A stretch of DNA of 36,411 nucleotides, from NCBI GenBank assembly GCA_910586025.1, contig CAJUIO010000024.1:1-36411 (forward strand). Direction: 5' to 3'. Below are positions 25,102 through 32,390 of this stretch, in pieces (positions within the stretch are counted from its first letter, which is position 1; each line of letters starts with the position of its first letter). The notes below the pieces were generated by a model. It did not search any database. It was not told the DNA's origin and saw only the letters and a program-made list of their open reading frames with translations. The stretch is from an uncultured Lachnospiraceae bacterium (GTDB lineage Bacteria; Bacillota; Clostridia; Lachnospirales; Lachnospiraceae). The position numbers were made by a program, and so were the translations under genes.

Positions 25102-26028
25102 TTATTTCACGGTTAAGGAAGTAATATGGGGATTCACACCCTCATACCAGTAAAGGAAGCCTTCCATATCAACGGTATCGCCGATATTCAGACCCTTAAC
25201 CGCATTGTAAACATCCGTGGTATTGTCGCACAGATAAGATTCCACCGTGAAGGTATAGGTATTTCCGTCGAGAGAAACATCAAAATACAGATCGTCTCCG
25301 TCCTGTCCGGAACCGTCCCAGTTGTACACGAAAGCCACGGAATTGCCATCGGCATCCTTCATTTCATTGCCGTCGGCATCCTTTTTCGCCTCAACAGTCA
25401 TTCCCTTGAAGGAAACGAACTTGTTCTGATGGTTGATCAGCTCGTCAGAGCCAAGCAGAGCCGTCACATCCTCCGCCTGGGCAATATAATTTCCATCCAC
25501 GATTTCAAAGGTTGCGTCAATGATCTCAACCTCGCCGGACCACTCAGCCTTGTAGCCTGTAACCTTGATCTTTGTTCCGGGAGTCAGCTTCTCATAATCC
25601 TCCTCGGAGCATGCCATGTTGTATACGAAATAAGCGCCGTCCTCATCCTGTGTGTAAACAGTTGCCTTGTCCTCCCACCAGGACTGCTTTGCCTGAACAT
25701 AAGTCTCAACCACAACCTCAGTGTCGAGGTCTGCTGCCATATATTCCGCATAAGTCATGACTCCCTCTGACTTCTGTGCGCCTGCGGCCTGCGTATCATC
25801 CGTAACCTCAGCGGCCGCTCCCGTCTCAGAACCGGTCTCCTCGGTATTCACCTCGGGTGCCGCCTCCGTCTCGTTGTCCTCTACAGGCACTGCCTCCGCC
25901 TCGGGTGCGCCTTCTGTCTGCTCAGCCGCATTGTCAGCCTCAGCGGCAGGCTCGTCCTTCTTTCCGCCGCAGCCCACAAGAGCAAATACCAGCGCAAATG
26001 CCAAAAGTAATGATGTAAGTTTTTTCAT
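25102..26028 (-). CDS. Lipoprotein with acidic linker and repeated OB-like domains
   Basis: The 308-residue protein starts with a signal peptide and a lipobox ending LVGC (Cys20). Residues 25-85 are an acidic Ala/Glu/Thr-rich linker. The rest is beta-rich and seems to hold two similar halves: DTEVVVETYVQAKQSW...TPGTKIKVTGYKAEWSGEVEI and NKFVSFKGMTVEAKK...NIGDTVDMEGFLYWY. This resembles OB-fold domains of nucleic-acid-binding or DUF4920-like secreted proteins, but I do not recognise a defined function. A DADGN motif appears twice (near 218 and 225), perhaps as a metal-binding loop. It has its own promoter and terminator, so it is monocistronic. Confidence 0.8.
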   Translation of the reverse strand: MKKLTSLLLAFALVFALVGCGGKKDEPAAEADNAAEQTEGAPEAEAVPVEDNETEAAPEVNTEETGSETGAAAEVTDDTQAAGAQKSEGVMTYAEYMAADLDTEVVVETYVQAKQSWWEDKATVYTQDEDGAYFVYNMACSEEDYEKLTPGTKIKVTGYKAEWSGEVEIIDATFEIVDGNYIAQAEDVTALLGSDELINHQNKFVSFKGMTVEAKKDADGNEMKDADGNSVAFVYNWDGSGQDGDDLYFDVSLDGNTYTFTVESYLCDNTTDVYNAVKGLNIGDTVDMEGFLYWYEGVNPHITSLTVK

Positions 26029-26097
26029 TTTCCTCTCCTCTTTACTGTTTCTTTCCTGCTTGGCCGGCAGAACCGGCCATTAATAAACTTCGAACTA

Positions 26098-26125
26098 ATT
26101 ATACCCGAAATCCCCAGGAAATCAA
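26098..26125 (-). promoter_or_regulatory. Promoter of the OB-fold lipoprotein gene
   Basis: TTGATT, 16 bp, TATAAT on the minus strand, right after the end of the sugar-binding protein gene. A GGCCGG-TTCTG-CCGGCC hairpin lies in the leader at about 26062-26078, before the ribosome site. Confidence 0.7.
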
Positions 26126-26130
26126 TAGTA

Positions 26131-27744
26131 TTATTGCTGATTTCTCCTCTTTTTTACTTCCTTAACAATAACAGAAAGAACAATCAGCACCCAGGCCGCA
26201 GCCAGGGATGCGAGCAGAATCACGGATGTGGCGGGCAGCTTCCCCAGATCCGTCTTTCCCGTTCCGGAAAGCCCCTCCTCTGCGCCCGGCTGGTCAAGAC
26301 GGTAAAGGGCTGTAATGTCGCCGTAAAGCTCCTCCACAAAATCCCCGTTCACATCCTGCCCTCTTCTGACTGATTTTACCGTGTTTTCTATGAGCTGTCC
26401 CGCACTGTCCCGCAGGGAGGCGGAGCCGCTGAACACCGGTGTCACAAAGGTGTGATCCACATTGTCAAGAAGCAGGTTTGCGGCCTTTATCTTGACCTCG
26501 TAATAAAGGCCGTTGTCCTCTCCGCATCTTGACAGATAATCCTGATACTCGGCAGACTCCTGTGCCTTTATGGTCACAGGGACATAGCCCTCCGTCTCCG
26601 AATAGGCGGTCTGTACCTCGTTGGTCAGCAGATACTGCATGAACAGCCAAGAGGCTAAAACCTCTCCGGAATCCTTTTTGTTGAAAATGCAGACCGAAGG
26701 CCCCTGGGAAATCATCTTCGGATCCGCCGGGTCAAACTGCGGGATGGTCATGACCTCCGTCTCAAACCGCACCAGCTTATCCTTGCTGATGTCGCACAGC
26801 GGCGCATCGGTTCCCATCCAGGTGGCTCCCGCCGTGGAGTCTATGGCAAAAATACACTGACCGGCGTTCAGGAAGTTGGCGGGATAGCTGGAAATCTTAA
26901 AGGTGGAAAACGCACCTGTTTTTGCATGCTCCGCAATAGTCAGCAGCAGCTCCTTCGTGGTATCGTTAAAGAGCCGGATCTCCCCCTCCGCGGTAGAATA
27001 GCCCGCCCCCTTCTGACGCAGCATCTGAATCATCATATTGTCCGTTGACTTATAGATAAAGGGAATCATCACCTTCTGTCCGTTAACCAGAAAGTTGTCT
27101 TCGACGTCCTTTTCCATGGCCGCCTCCGACACCTCCCAGACAAAGTCCCAGGTAAGAGCCTCCGGAAGCTTGAAGCCGAGCGCCTCCACATAAGTTTTAT
27201 TGATATAGCAGGCCTCCGTGGATCTCATGTAGGGAAGCGCATAATAATGACCGTCAAAGGAACATTCCTCCAGAAACTGGGGAATAATCTCCTCCCTCCC
27301 GGGCGAATCGAACCTGATCCCGCTTCCCCCAAGACCGTATTTTTTATCCTCAAAAAGTCCCTCCAGGGGAACCACGAGATTGTCCCCCGACAGGTAGGTG
27401 GCGATATGATCCGGATAAGTAATGCAGACATTGGGCGTGGTATTCGTGGCAATATTCGTTATCACATCATTATAAATCTTGCCATAATCCGTATACAGCC
27501 GCATATTCACCGTAATATTGGGATAAAGCTTCTCAAAATCATCAATAGCCTTCTCATAGATGGCTGTCTGAGTCTTGTTCGTGTCGTTCTTAGCCCAGAA
27601 GGTAATCTCATAATCCCTGGAATCGTCAAATTCCTCCGGAATCTCAAAGGCCGCAAGTCCCCTGGAGCCATGGCACCCGGCCAGGACAAAAAGGCTTGCC
27701 GCAGCGGACAGGGCAAGGAAAAAGCGCATGAAAAATTTTGTCAT
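26131..27744 (-). CDS. Sugar-binding lipoprotein with an additional C-terminal membrane anchor
   Basis: The 537-residue protein has a signal peptide with lipobox VLAGC (Cys24) and a family 1 solute-binding fold: DYEITFWAKNDTNKTQ, YPNITVNMRLYTDYGKIYND, then ALPYMRSTEACYINK. After the binding fold comes a Gly/Thr linker and a C-terminal LPATS (503-507), a 20-residue hydrophobic helix, and the basic tail KEVKKRRNQQ. This is the layout of a sortase sorting signal, although the motif has Ser where Gly is expected. Most binding lipoproteins have no such tail. Its start overlaps the permease stop by 4 bp (ATGA). It should deliver ligand to the permeases encoded just before it. Confidence 0.88.
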   Translation of the reverse strand: MTKFFMRFFLALSAAASLFVLAGCHGSRGLAAFEIPEEFDDSRDYEITFWAKNDTNKTQTAIYEKAIDDFEKLYPNITVNMRLYTDYGKIYNDVITNIATNTTPNVCITYPDHIATYLSGDNLVVPLEGLFEDKKYGLGGSGIRFDSPGREEIIPQFLEECSFDGHYYALPYMRSTEACYINKTYVEALGFKLPEALTWDFVWEVSEAAMEKDVEDNFLVNGQKVMIPFIYKSTDNMMIQMLRQKGAGYSTAEGEIRLFNDTTKELLLTIAEHAKTGAFSTFKISSYPANFLNAGQCIFAIDSTAGATWMGTDAPLCDISKDKLVRFETEVMTIPQFDPADPKMISQGPSVCIFNKKDSGEVLASWLFMQYLLTNEVQTAYSETEGYVPVTIKAQESAEYQDYLSRCGEDNGLYYEVKIKAANLLLDNVDHTFVTPVFSGSASLRDSAGQLIENTVKSVRRGQDVNGDFVEELYGDITALYRLDQPGAEEGLSGTGKTDLGKLPATSVILLASLAAAWVLIVLSVIVKEVKKRRNQQ

Positions 27745-28616
27745 CCCTTGGTCCCTCCTTTGGAAACTCCCTCCATAATCTTCTTATGGAAAATCAGAAA
27801 CAGGATCACGAGAGGAACGGAGATCACCACCACGGCCGCCATCATAGCCGGGATATTCTCCCGCCCGAAGCCGTTTTCCCGGATCTCCTGAATTCCGTTT
27901 GAGACAAGGAAATAATTTTCATCATCCGTGATCAGACGGGGCCACACATAGGAATTCCAGCACTCGATCACCTTCAGAATCGTCACCGTAATCAGTGTCG
28001 GCTTCGAGATGGGTATCATCACCTTAAAAAGATATTTCAGATCCGAGGTTCCGTCCACCTTTGCCGCATAATAAAGACTGTCCGGTATCTGCTCGAAATT
28101 TTCCTTCAGCAGATAAATGTAAAAAACGGACGCAACAGACGGCAGAATCAGACCGGGAAAGGAATTGCGCATGTTCAGATTCGTCACCGTCACAAAGTTG
28201 GTTATAATCACCAGCTCATTCGGAATCATCATCAGGGACAGAAAAAGCACGAACAGGATATTTTTTCCCCTGAATTCAAGCCTGGCAAAGGCAAAGGCCG
28301 CAAAGATAATCACTCCGAGCATGAGCGCCGTGGTCAGTACTGTAAATATGGTCGTATTTACGAGATATCTTCCAAGCGGCACCGCCGTGAAAGCGTCCAC
28401 ATAGTTCTGCATGGTGGGCGACAGGGTGAAAAACTTCGGAACGTATTCGGAGTTGTATGCACCGTAGCTCTTTACAGAGGTGAGAATCATCCAGTAAAAG
28501 GGGAACAGCACGATAACAGCCCAGAAGACGAGCAGGACATAAGTGAGCGCATTTACCGCCTTTTTGCGTATTCTGGCAGACCTTTCCAGTCTGCCGTAAT
28601 CCATTTCATTTTCCAT
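27741..28616 (-). CDS. Sugar ABC transporter permease, UgpE/MalG type
   Basis: I set the start at ATG 28616 (MENEMDYG), which has GGAGG 8 bp upstream; a TTG 15 bp earlier is possible. The product, about 290 residues, has six predicted helices. The EAA loop reads YYAAKVDGTSDLKYLFKVMIP, and the end KKIMEGVSKGGTKG is usual for MalG-type permeases. It is encoded between the partner permease and the binding protein. Sequence marks put it in the CUT1 family that moves oligosaccharides or glycerol phosphate. Confidence 0.93.
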   Translation of the reverse strand: MENEMDYGRLERSARIRKKAVNALTYVLLVFWAVIVLFPFYWMILTSVKSYGAYNSEYVPKFFTLSPTMQNYVDAFTAVPLGRYLVNTTIFTVLTTALMLGVIIFAAFAFARLEFRGKNILFVLFLSLMMIPNELVIITNFVTVTNLNMRNSFPGLILPSVASVFYIYLLKENFEQIPDSLYYAAKVDGTSDLKYLFKVMIPISKPTLITVTILKVIECWNSYVWPRLITDDENYFLVSNGIQEIRENGFGRENIPAMMAAVVVISVPLVILFLIFHKKIMEGVSKGGTKG

Positions 28617-28655
28617 ATTAATATCCTCCAAAATCCCGTACAGGGCCGTCCCGGA

Positions 28656-29564
28656 CTACAGAGTAATCCGGCGCTTTCCCCTGACAAGAAGGTTGATGCA
28701 GGTAATGGTCAGCACAATGGCAAAAAGAAGAATCGCCGCCGCCGACGCATAGGACGGATAACCGCCGCTGTCCCCGTACAGCATGTCGTACACATATCCC
28801 ACAATGGTATTCATTTCCGCCGCATTCAGGTTAGTTCCGAACAAAGCCACCACATCGCTGTACGCCTTGAAAGCCCCGATAAAGCCCGTGATCACCAGGT
28901 AAAAAATCATGGGGGAAATCATGGGCAGCGTGATCCTCACAAAGGTTCGAAAACGTGAGGTTCCATCCACCTTTGCCGCATTGTAATACATTTGATCCAC
29001 GCTTGAAAGAGCGCTGGTCAGAATCAGAATCTTAAAGGGCATCACCACCCAGATCGTATAAAAGCACAGCACAAACATCTTTGCCCAGTAAGGCCCGTCA
29101 ATGAAATCCACGCTTTTTCCGCCAAACCAGTTGATGAGAAGGTTGATCAGGCCGTCGGAGTACGCCGTCTTCTTGAAGAGAATCATGAAGACAAGCCCCA
29201 CCGCCAGCGTGTTGGTCACGTAAGGCAGGAAATAAACCGTCTGAAACAGGTTTCTCAGCGGCTTTATGGAATTCAGTCCCACGGAAATCAGGAGCGCAAT
29301 CCCGGTAGACAAGGGAACAGTGATAATCACCAGGATAAAGGTATTCTTTACCGCCTGCAGGAAATAGGGATCATGCAGGACATAGGAGTAATTATACAGA
29401 CCCACGCCGAAATACGTCTGGGACGCGGAATTATAGCCCTCCTCAAAGGAATAGATAAACACGTCGATCAGAGGATAGACCAAGAAAACACCCAGAAAGA
29501 GTATCGCCGGCAAAAGATACAGCCAGGCCTTCAGGCCGCCGCTTTGCAGTTTCTTCTTCATCAT
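28656..29564 (-). CDS. Sugar ABC transporter permease, UgpA/MalF type
   Basis: The 302-residue product has six predicted helices: LYLLPAILFLGVFLVYPL is the first, and the EAA loop is YYNAAKVDGTSRFRTFVRITLP. Its start lies 1 bp after the ATPase stop, with GAGGT inside the ATPase end as ribosome site, so translation is coupled. It forms the channel with the UgpE-type partner encoded next. Confidence 0.93.
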   Translation of the reverse strand: MMKKKLQSGGLKAWLYLLPAILFLGVFLVYPLIDVFIYSFEEGYNSASQTYFGVGLYNYSYVLHDPYFLQAVKNTFILVIITVPLSTGIALLISVGLNSIKPLRNLFQTVYFLPYVTNTLAVGLVFMILFKKTAYSDGLINLLINWFGGKSVDFIDGPYWAKMFVLCFYTIWVVMPFKILILTSALSSVDQMYYNAAKVDGTSRFRTFVRITLPMISPMIFYLVITGFIGAFKAYSDVVALFGTNLNAAEMNTIVGYVYDMLYGDSGGYPSYASAAAILLFAIVLTITCINLLVRGKRRITL

Positions 29565-29565
29565 T

Positions 29566-30666
29566 TTACTTTACCTCGCAATAAATTCTCTCTTCCGCTT
29601 CCTTATTAAATAGGAACACCTTGCGGGGCTTTAAGGCAAACCGCACATGCTCCTTATCCTCCACCGTACTCTCCGTGCTGATGATGGAACGGACTGTCGG
29701 ATTCAGGGATGCTTTATTTGCGGACACCACACTGATGTCGCGCCCCATCACCTCCACGCCGCCAAGCCGGCAGCACAGCGGGCCGTCCTCACTCAGAATA
29801 AATCCCTCCGGTCTCACAGCCGCATATACGCTCTGATCCGCAGCGCCCCTCACTTCCAGGACACAGTCTTCTCCTATATACAGTCTCCCGTTCTTTATCT
29901 GTCCCTCAAATACATTGATAGGAGGAGTTCCGAGAAATCTGGCAACAAACAGATTCACCGGATCATCATAAACCTCCTGGGGTCTGCCGATCTGCTGGAC
30001 AATCCCATCCCTCATGACCACGATCCTGTCGGAAATGCTCATGGCCTCCTCCTGGTCGTGAGTGACAAAGATGGTGGTAATTCCCGTCTCCTTCTGAATC
30101 CGTCTGATCTCCTCCCTGGTCTGCAGGCGCAGCCGCGCATCAAGATTGGAAAGCGGCTCGTCCAGAAGCAATACTCTCGGCATCTTTACCAGGGCGCGTG
30201 CAATCGCCACTCGCTGCTGCTGTCCTCCGGACAGCTCCCTGGGCTTTCTCTCCATCAGCTCCTCAATCTGAACCAGCTTTGCCGCCTCCATGGCCTTGCG
30301 CCGCATCTCGTCCTTGGAAAGCTTGTCCTTTCCCTTCAGATTCTCCAGAGGAAACAGGATATTCTGTCTCACGCTAAGGTGTGGATAGAGGGCGTAATTC
30401 TGGAACACAAGGCCGATTCCCCGATTCTCCGGCGGCAGGTCCGTCACGTCGTCCGCCCCGAAAAAAATCCGCCCGCTGGTGGGCTTTATCAGTCCGCTGA
30501 TCAGATTCAGCGTGGTGCTTTTTCCGCATCCGGAAGGTCCCAGAAGGCCGATCAGCTTTCCGTCCGGAATCTCGAAGGTAAAGTCATTCACTGCAACCAC
30601 GTCCCCTCGGTTCTTCCTGTCCCGGCTCGGGAACTTTTTTGTCAGATTCTGCAATACAACTTCCAT
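29566..30666 (-). CDS. Sugar ABC transporter ATP-binding protein, UgpC/MsmK/MalK type
   Basis: The 366-residue protein has Walker A LLGPSGCGKST, Q-loop VFQNYALYPHLS, signature LSGGQQQRVAIARA, Walker B VLLLDEPLSNLDA and the H-loop FVTHDQEEA, followed by a C-terminal regulatory domain (about 240-366, TOBE-like) as in MalK and MsmK. All ATPase motifs are intact. It is the first gene of this operon. Because the LplABC operon at 7831-11389 lacks an ATPase, this one is a candidate energiser for both importers, as is known for MsmK in streptococci; that is inference here. The last ~60 residues are less familiar than in typical MalK. Confidence 0.93.
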   Translation of the reverse strand: MEVVLQNLTKKFPSRDRKNRGDVVAVNDFTFEIPDGKLIGLLGPSGCGKSTTLNLISGLIKPTSGRIFFGADDVTDLPPENRGIGLVFQNYALYPHLSVRQNILFPLENLKGKDKLSKDEMRRKAMEAAKLVQIEELMERKPRELSGGQQQRVAIARALVKMPRVLLLDEPLSNLDARLRLQTREEIRRIQKETGITTIFVTHDQEEAMSISDRIVVMRDGIVQQIGRPQEVYDDPVNLFVARFLGTPPINVFEGQIKNGRLYIGEDCVLEVRGAADQSVYAAVRPEGFILSEDGPLCCRLGGVEVMGRDISVVSANKASLNPTVRSIISTESTVEDKEHVRFALKPRKVFLFNKEAEERIYCEVK

Positions 30667-30819
30667 GCTATAACCAAACCTTTCTTAAGTTTATGAAATG
30701 ATCATCAGCAGTCCCACTCATTGTACTCCTTTTTTCGCATAAATGGAACAAAAAACTTGAATTATCATATCAGAGACAACATGCGACTGAAGCAGACGGC
30801 CAAAAGGCGTTTTCCCTGA

Positions 30820-30848
30820 TTGATCATAAGAGCCAGGTGGATTATAAT
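30820..30848 (+). promoter_or_regulatory. Promoter of the barnase-barstar operon
   Basis: TTGATC, 17 bp, TATAAT on the plus strand. Transcription would start near 30855, leaving a leader of about 95 bases. The remainder of the gap from 30667 holds the divergent promoter region of the ABC operon, where only a weak TACAAT (on the minus strand, near 30720) was seen. Confidence 0.75.
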
Positions 30849-30852
30849 ATAT

Positions 30853-30924
30853 CCATGCGGTGCATGGTATGCATCAGCAGTCCGGAATTTGCGTATTTGA
30901 CCCTTTCCCACACGGGAAGGGGTC
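30853..30924 (+). promoter_or_regulatory. Two hairpins in the leader of the barnase gene
   Basis: The first, CCATGC-GGT-GCATGG, sits at the predicted 5' end (30853-30867). The second, GACCCTTTCCC-ACAC-GGGAAGGGGTC (30899-30924, one mismatch), ends 25 bp before the start codon. Neither is followed by a T-run, so they suit mRNA stability or translation control rather than termination. Confidence 0.55.
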
Positions 30925-30949
30925 ATTCGGGAAAGGTATGGGTATAATC

Positions 30950-31561
30950 ATGAAAAAACATTTATTGCTCTTAAAAGCCATTTTACTGTCACTCCTCCTT
31001 ACAGGATGCGGTATCACAGTGCCGCCGGAAGTCGCAGAAGCAATTCCGGAGATTGTCTATGAGGCTGAGGAATTTGCGGAAATTGATGAGGAAGAGGCAG
31101 TGCCGGAGACAACGGCAAAACCTGAGACTGAGACAGACACAGAAGCCGAAACATACACAGAGACTGCGGCGGATCTAAATGACAAAACAGGTTCGCCTTC
31201 CGACGAGGCCGCCCTTTCGGAGGACGGTGTATACACCGCCAAGGAGGATGTGGCCCTGTACCTGCATCTGTACGGCCATCTTCCATCAAATTTTATAACC
31301 AAAAAAGAGGCGGAAAAGCTTGGCTGGAAGGGAGGTTCCCTGGAACCCTTCGCACCGGGCATGTGTATTGGCGGAAACCGCTTCGGCAATTACGAAGGAC
31401 TTCTTCCGGAAAAGGACGGACGCTTTTATACGGAGTGCGATATTGACACGCTGGGTGCCGACAGCCGGGGCGCGAAAAGAATTGTATTCTCCAATGACGG
31501 CCTGATATACTATACGGAAGATCACTATGAATCCTTTGAACTGTTATATGGGAATGAATAG
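30950..31561 (+). CDS. Barnase-family ribonuclease lipoprotein
   Basis: The start is set at ATG 30950 (MKKHLLLLKAIL), which begins a signal peptide ending in LLTGC (Cys20); in-frame ATGs upstream lack sense as part of the signal. After the lipobox, residues 21-90 form an acidic linker rich in Glu, Thr and Ala. The last ~110 residues are barnase-like: LPSNFITKKEAEKLGW, NRFGNYEGLLPEKDGR, and the catalytic set E162 (YTECDID), R173 and R177, and H192 (EDHYESF), in the order and spacing of barnase E73, R83, R87 and H102 with one extra residue. The enzyme should cut RNA. The lipobox implies a surface-anchored nuclease. The barstar gene follows by 21 bp. Confidence 0.92.
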   Translation: MKKHLLLLKAILLSLLLTGCGITVPPEVAEAIPEIVYEAEEFAEIDEEEAVPETTAKPETETDTEAETYTETAADLNDKTGSPSDEAALSEDGVYTAKEDVALYLHLYGHLPSNFITKKEAEKLGWKGGSLEPFAPGMCIGGNRFGNYEGLLPEKDGRFYTECDIDTLGADSRGAKRIVFSNDGLIYYTEDHYESFELLYGNE

Positions 31562-31582
31562 CTTTTAATTACGGAGGTTCTT

Positions 31583-31855
31583 ATGCATATTTGTGCCTTA
31601 GACGGCGAAAAAATCACAAACCGGCAAACGCTCCATGATATCCTCTCCTCCTCCCTGGGCCTTCCGGAATGGTACGGCAGGAATCTGGATGCCCTGTACG
31701 ATTGTCTGACGGAGATTCAGGAAGAAACAGAAATTTGGCTTTTGAATGAGGCCTCCCTGGAAAAAAATCTGGGCAGCTATCTCAAATCCTTACTCCGGGT
31801 ACTGCACACAGTGTCTCAGGAAAATCCTAACGTGCGGTACAGAAGAGCCGAATAA
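31583..31855 (+). CDS. Barstar-family ribonuclease inhibitor
   Basis: The 90-residue protein matches barstar along its length: LHDILSSSLGLPEWYGRNL then DALYDCLTE, with D36 and D40 in the place of barstar D35 and D39, the residues that block the barnase active site, and Y31 in the place of Y30. Barstar W38 is Tyr here (Y39). There is no signal peptide, so it protects the cytoplasm before the nuclease is exported. Its start follows CGGAGG. Co-transcription with the nuclease ensures that inhibitor is made in step. The C-terminus (NVRYRRAE) is less similar to barstar. Confidence 0.93.
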   Translation: MHICALDGEKITNRQTLHDILSSSLGLPEWYGRNLDALYDCLTEIQEETEIWLLNEASLEKNLGSYLKSLLRVLHTVSQENPNVRYRRAE

Positions 31856-31879
31856 GTATTCTATATATAGGTAATTTGG

Positions 31880-31907
31880 AAGGAGCAGCGGTTTCCCGCT
31901 GCTCCTT
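31880..31907. terminator. Shared bidirectional terminator hairpin
   Basis: A perfect 12-bp stem, AAGGAGCAGCGG with CCGCTGCTCCTT and loop TTTC. It lies between the barstar gene (plus) and the small membrane protein genes (minus). On the plus strand it is followed by CTTACTGTTCTCTATTTCTT; on the minus strand the tail is poor in T. Confidence 0.8.
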
Positions 31908-31936
31908 CTTACTGTTCTCTATTTCTTACCGTTTCC

Positions 31937-32128
31937 TCAGGTCCGGCTGTCAAGCTTCACCGTGTCGTCTGCATACAGCTCCGAAATCTGGTCTTCCAGT
32001 TCCCTCTCCTGTTTCTTCATGTCATGATGCTTCCATACGCATGCCACCACTACAACGATCAGCACGATGGCCGCCGGAAGATCCCACCAGCAGAAGCCAA
32101 GGACGGTATGTTCTAAAATATATGCCAT
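31937..32128 (-). CDS. Small single-TM protein, second of a paralogous pair
   Basis: Start ATG 32128 (MAYILEHTVLGF) follows GGAGGAG; a longer frame reaches 32185 but lacks a ribosome site. The 63-residue product has a short outside segment, one membrane helix (about 17-35, LPAAIVLIVVVVACVW) and a charged cytoplasmic helix (MKKQERELEDQISELY). It resembles the neighbouring small protein in LG-x-x-W-[ED]-x-PA then a helix and KK-x-ER, so the two look like a tandem duplication. Nineteen bp separate the two genes. No known function; it probably belongs with the giant surface protein whose gene precedes both. Confidence 0.8.
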   Translation of the reverse strand: MAYILEHTVLGFCWWDLPAAIVLIVVVVACVWKHHDMKKQERELEDQISELYADDTVKLDSRT

Positions 32129-32147
32129 ATTCTCTCCTCCTTTTTCC

Positions 32148-32357
32148 CTACGCCGTGGCACTTCCTTGCGATGCCCCATCGGCAAGCTCCTTCAGCCTTT
32201 CCTCTCTCTCTTTGTCGAATCTCTCTTCGCGCTTCTTCTGTTTCACGCTGTGCACTGCCAGTTCCACCACGGTCACGATCCCCGCAATCAGTGCGGGCAC
32301 TTCCCAGAAATGCATCCCCAGATTGTTGTGCACATATTCATATAAATTGTACCACAT
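32148..32357 (-). CDS. Small single-TM protein, first of a paralogous pair
   Basis: The 69-residue protein starts at ATG 32357 after GAGAGGAGAG. It has a short aromatic N-terminus (MWYNLYEYVHNNLGMHFWE), one membrane helix (about 20-38, VPALIAGIVTVVELAV) and a long, highly charged cytoplasmic helix (KQKKREERFDKEREERLKEL). The start aligns with its neighbour. It follows the giant surface protein gene by 33 bp, so the three are likely one operon. I do not recognise a named family. The conserved WE-x-PA at the membrane edge and the basic/acidic tail suggest a partner that sits beside the membrane tail of the surface protein. Confidence 0.8.
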   Translation of the reverse strand: MWYNLYEYVHNNLGMHFWEVPALIAGIVTVVELAVHSVKQKKREERFDKEREERLKELADGASQGSATA

Positions 32358-32390
32358 AGGCTCTCCTCTCTTTCTTATGAACGCATCCTG

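Noticed and set aside
26503..26507. Classical sortase LPXTG signal in the giant surface protein or sugar-binding protein
   Set aside because: The giant protein has none. The binding protein has LPATS, which differs at the last position, so I report it only as a possible anchor.
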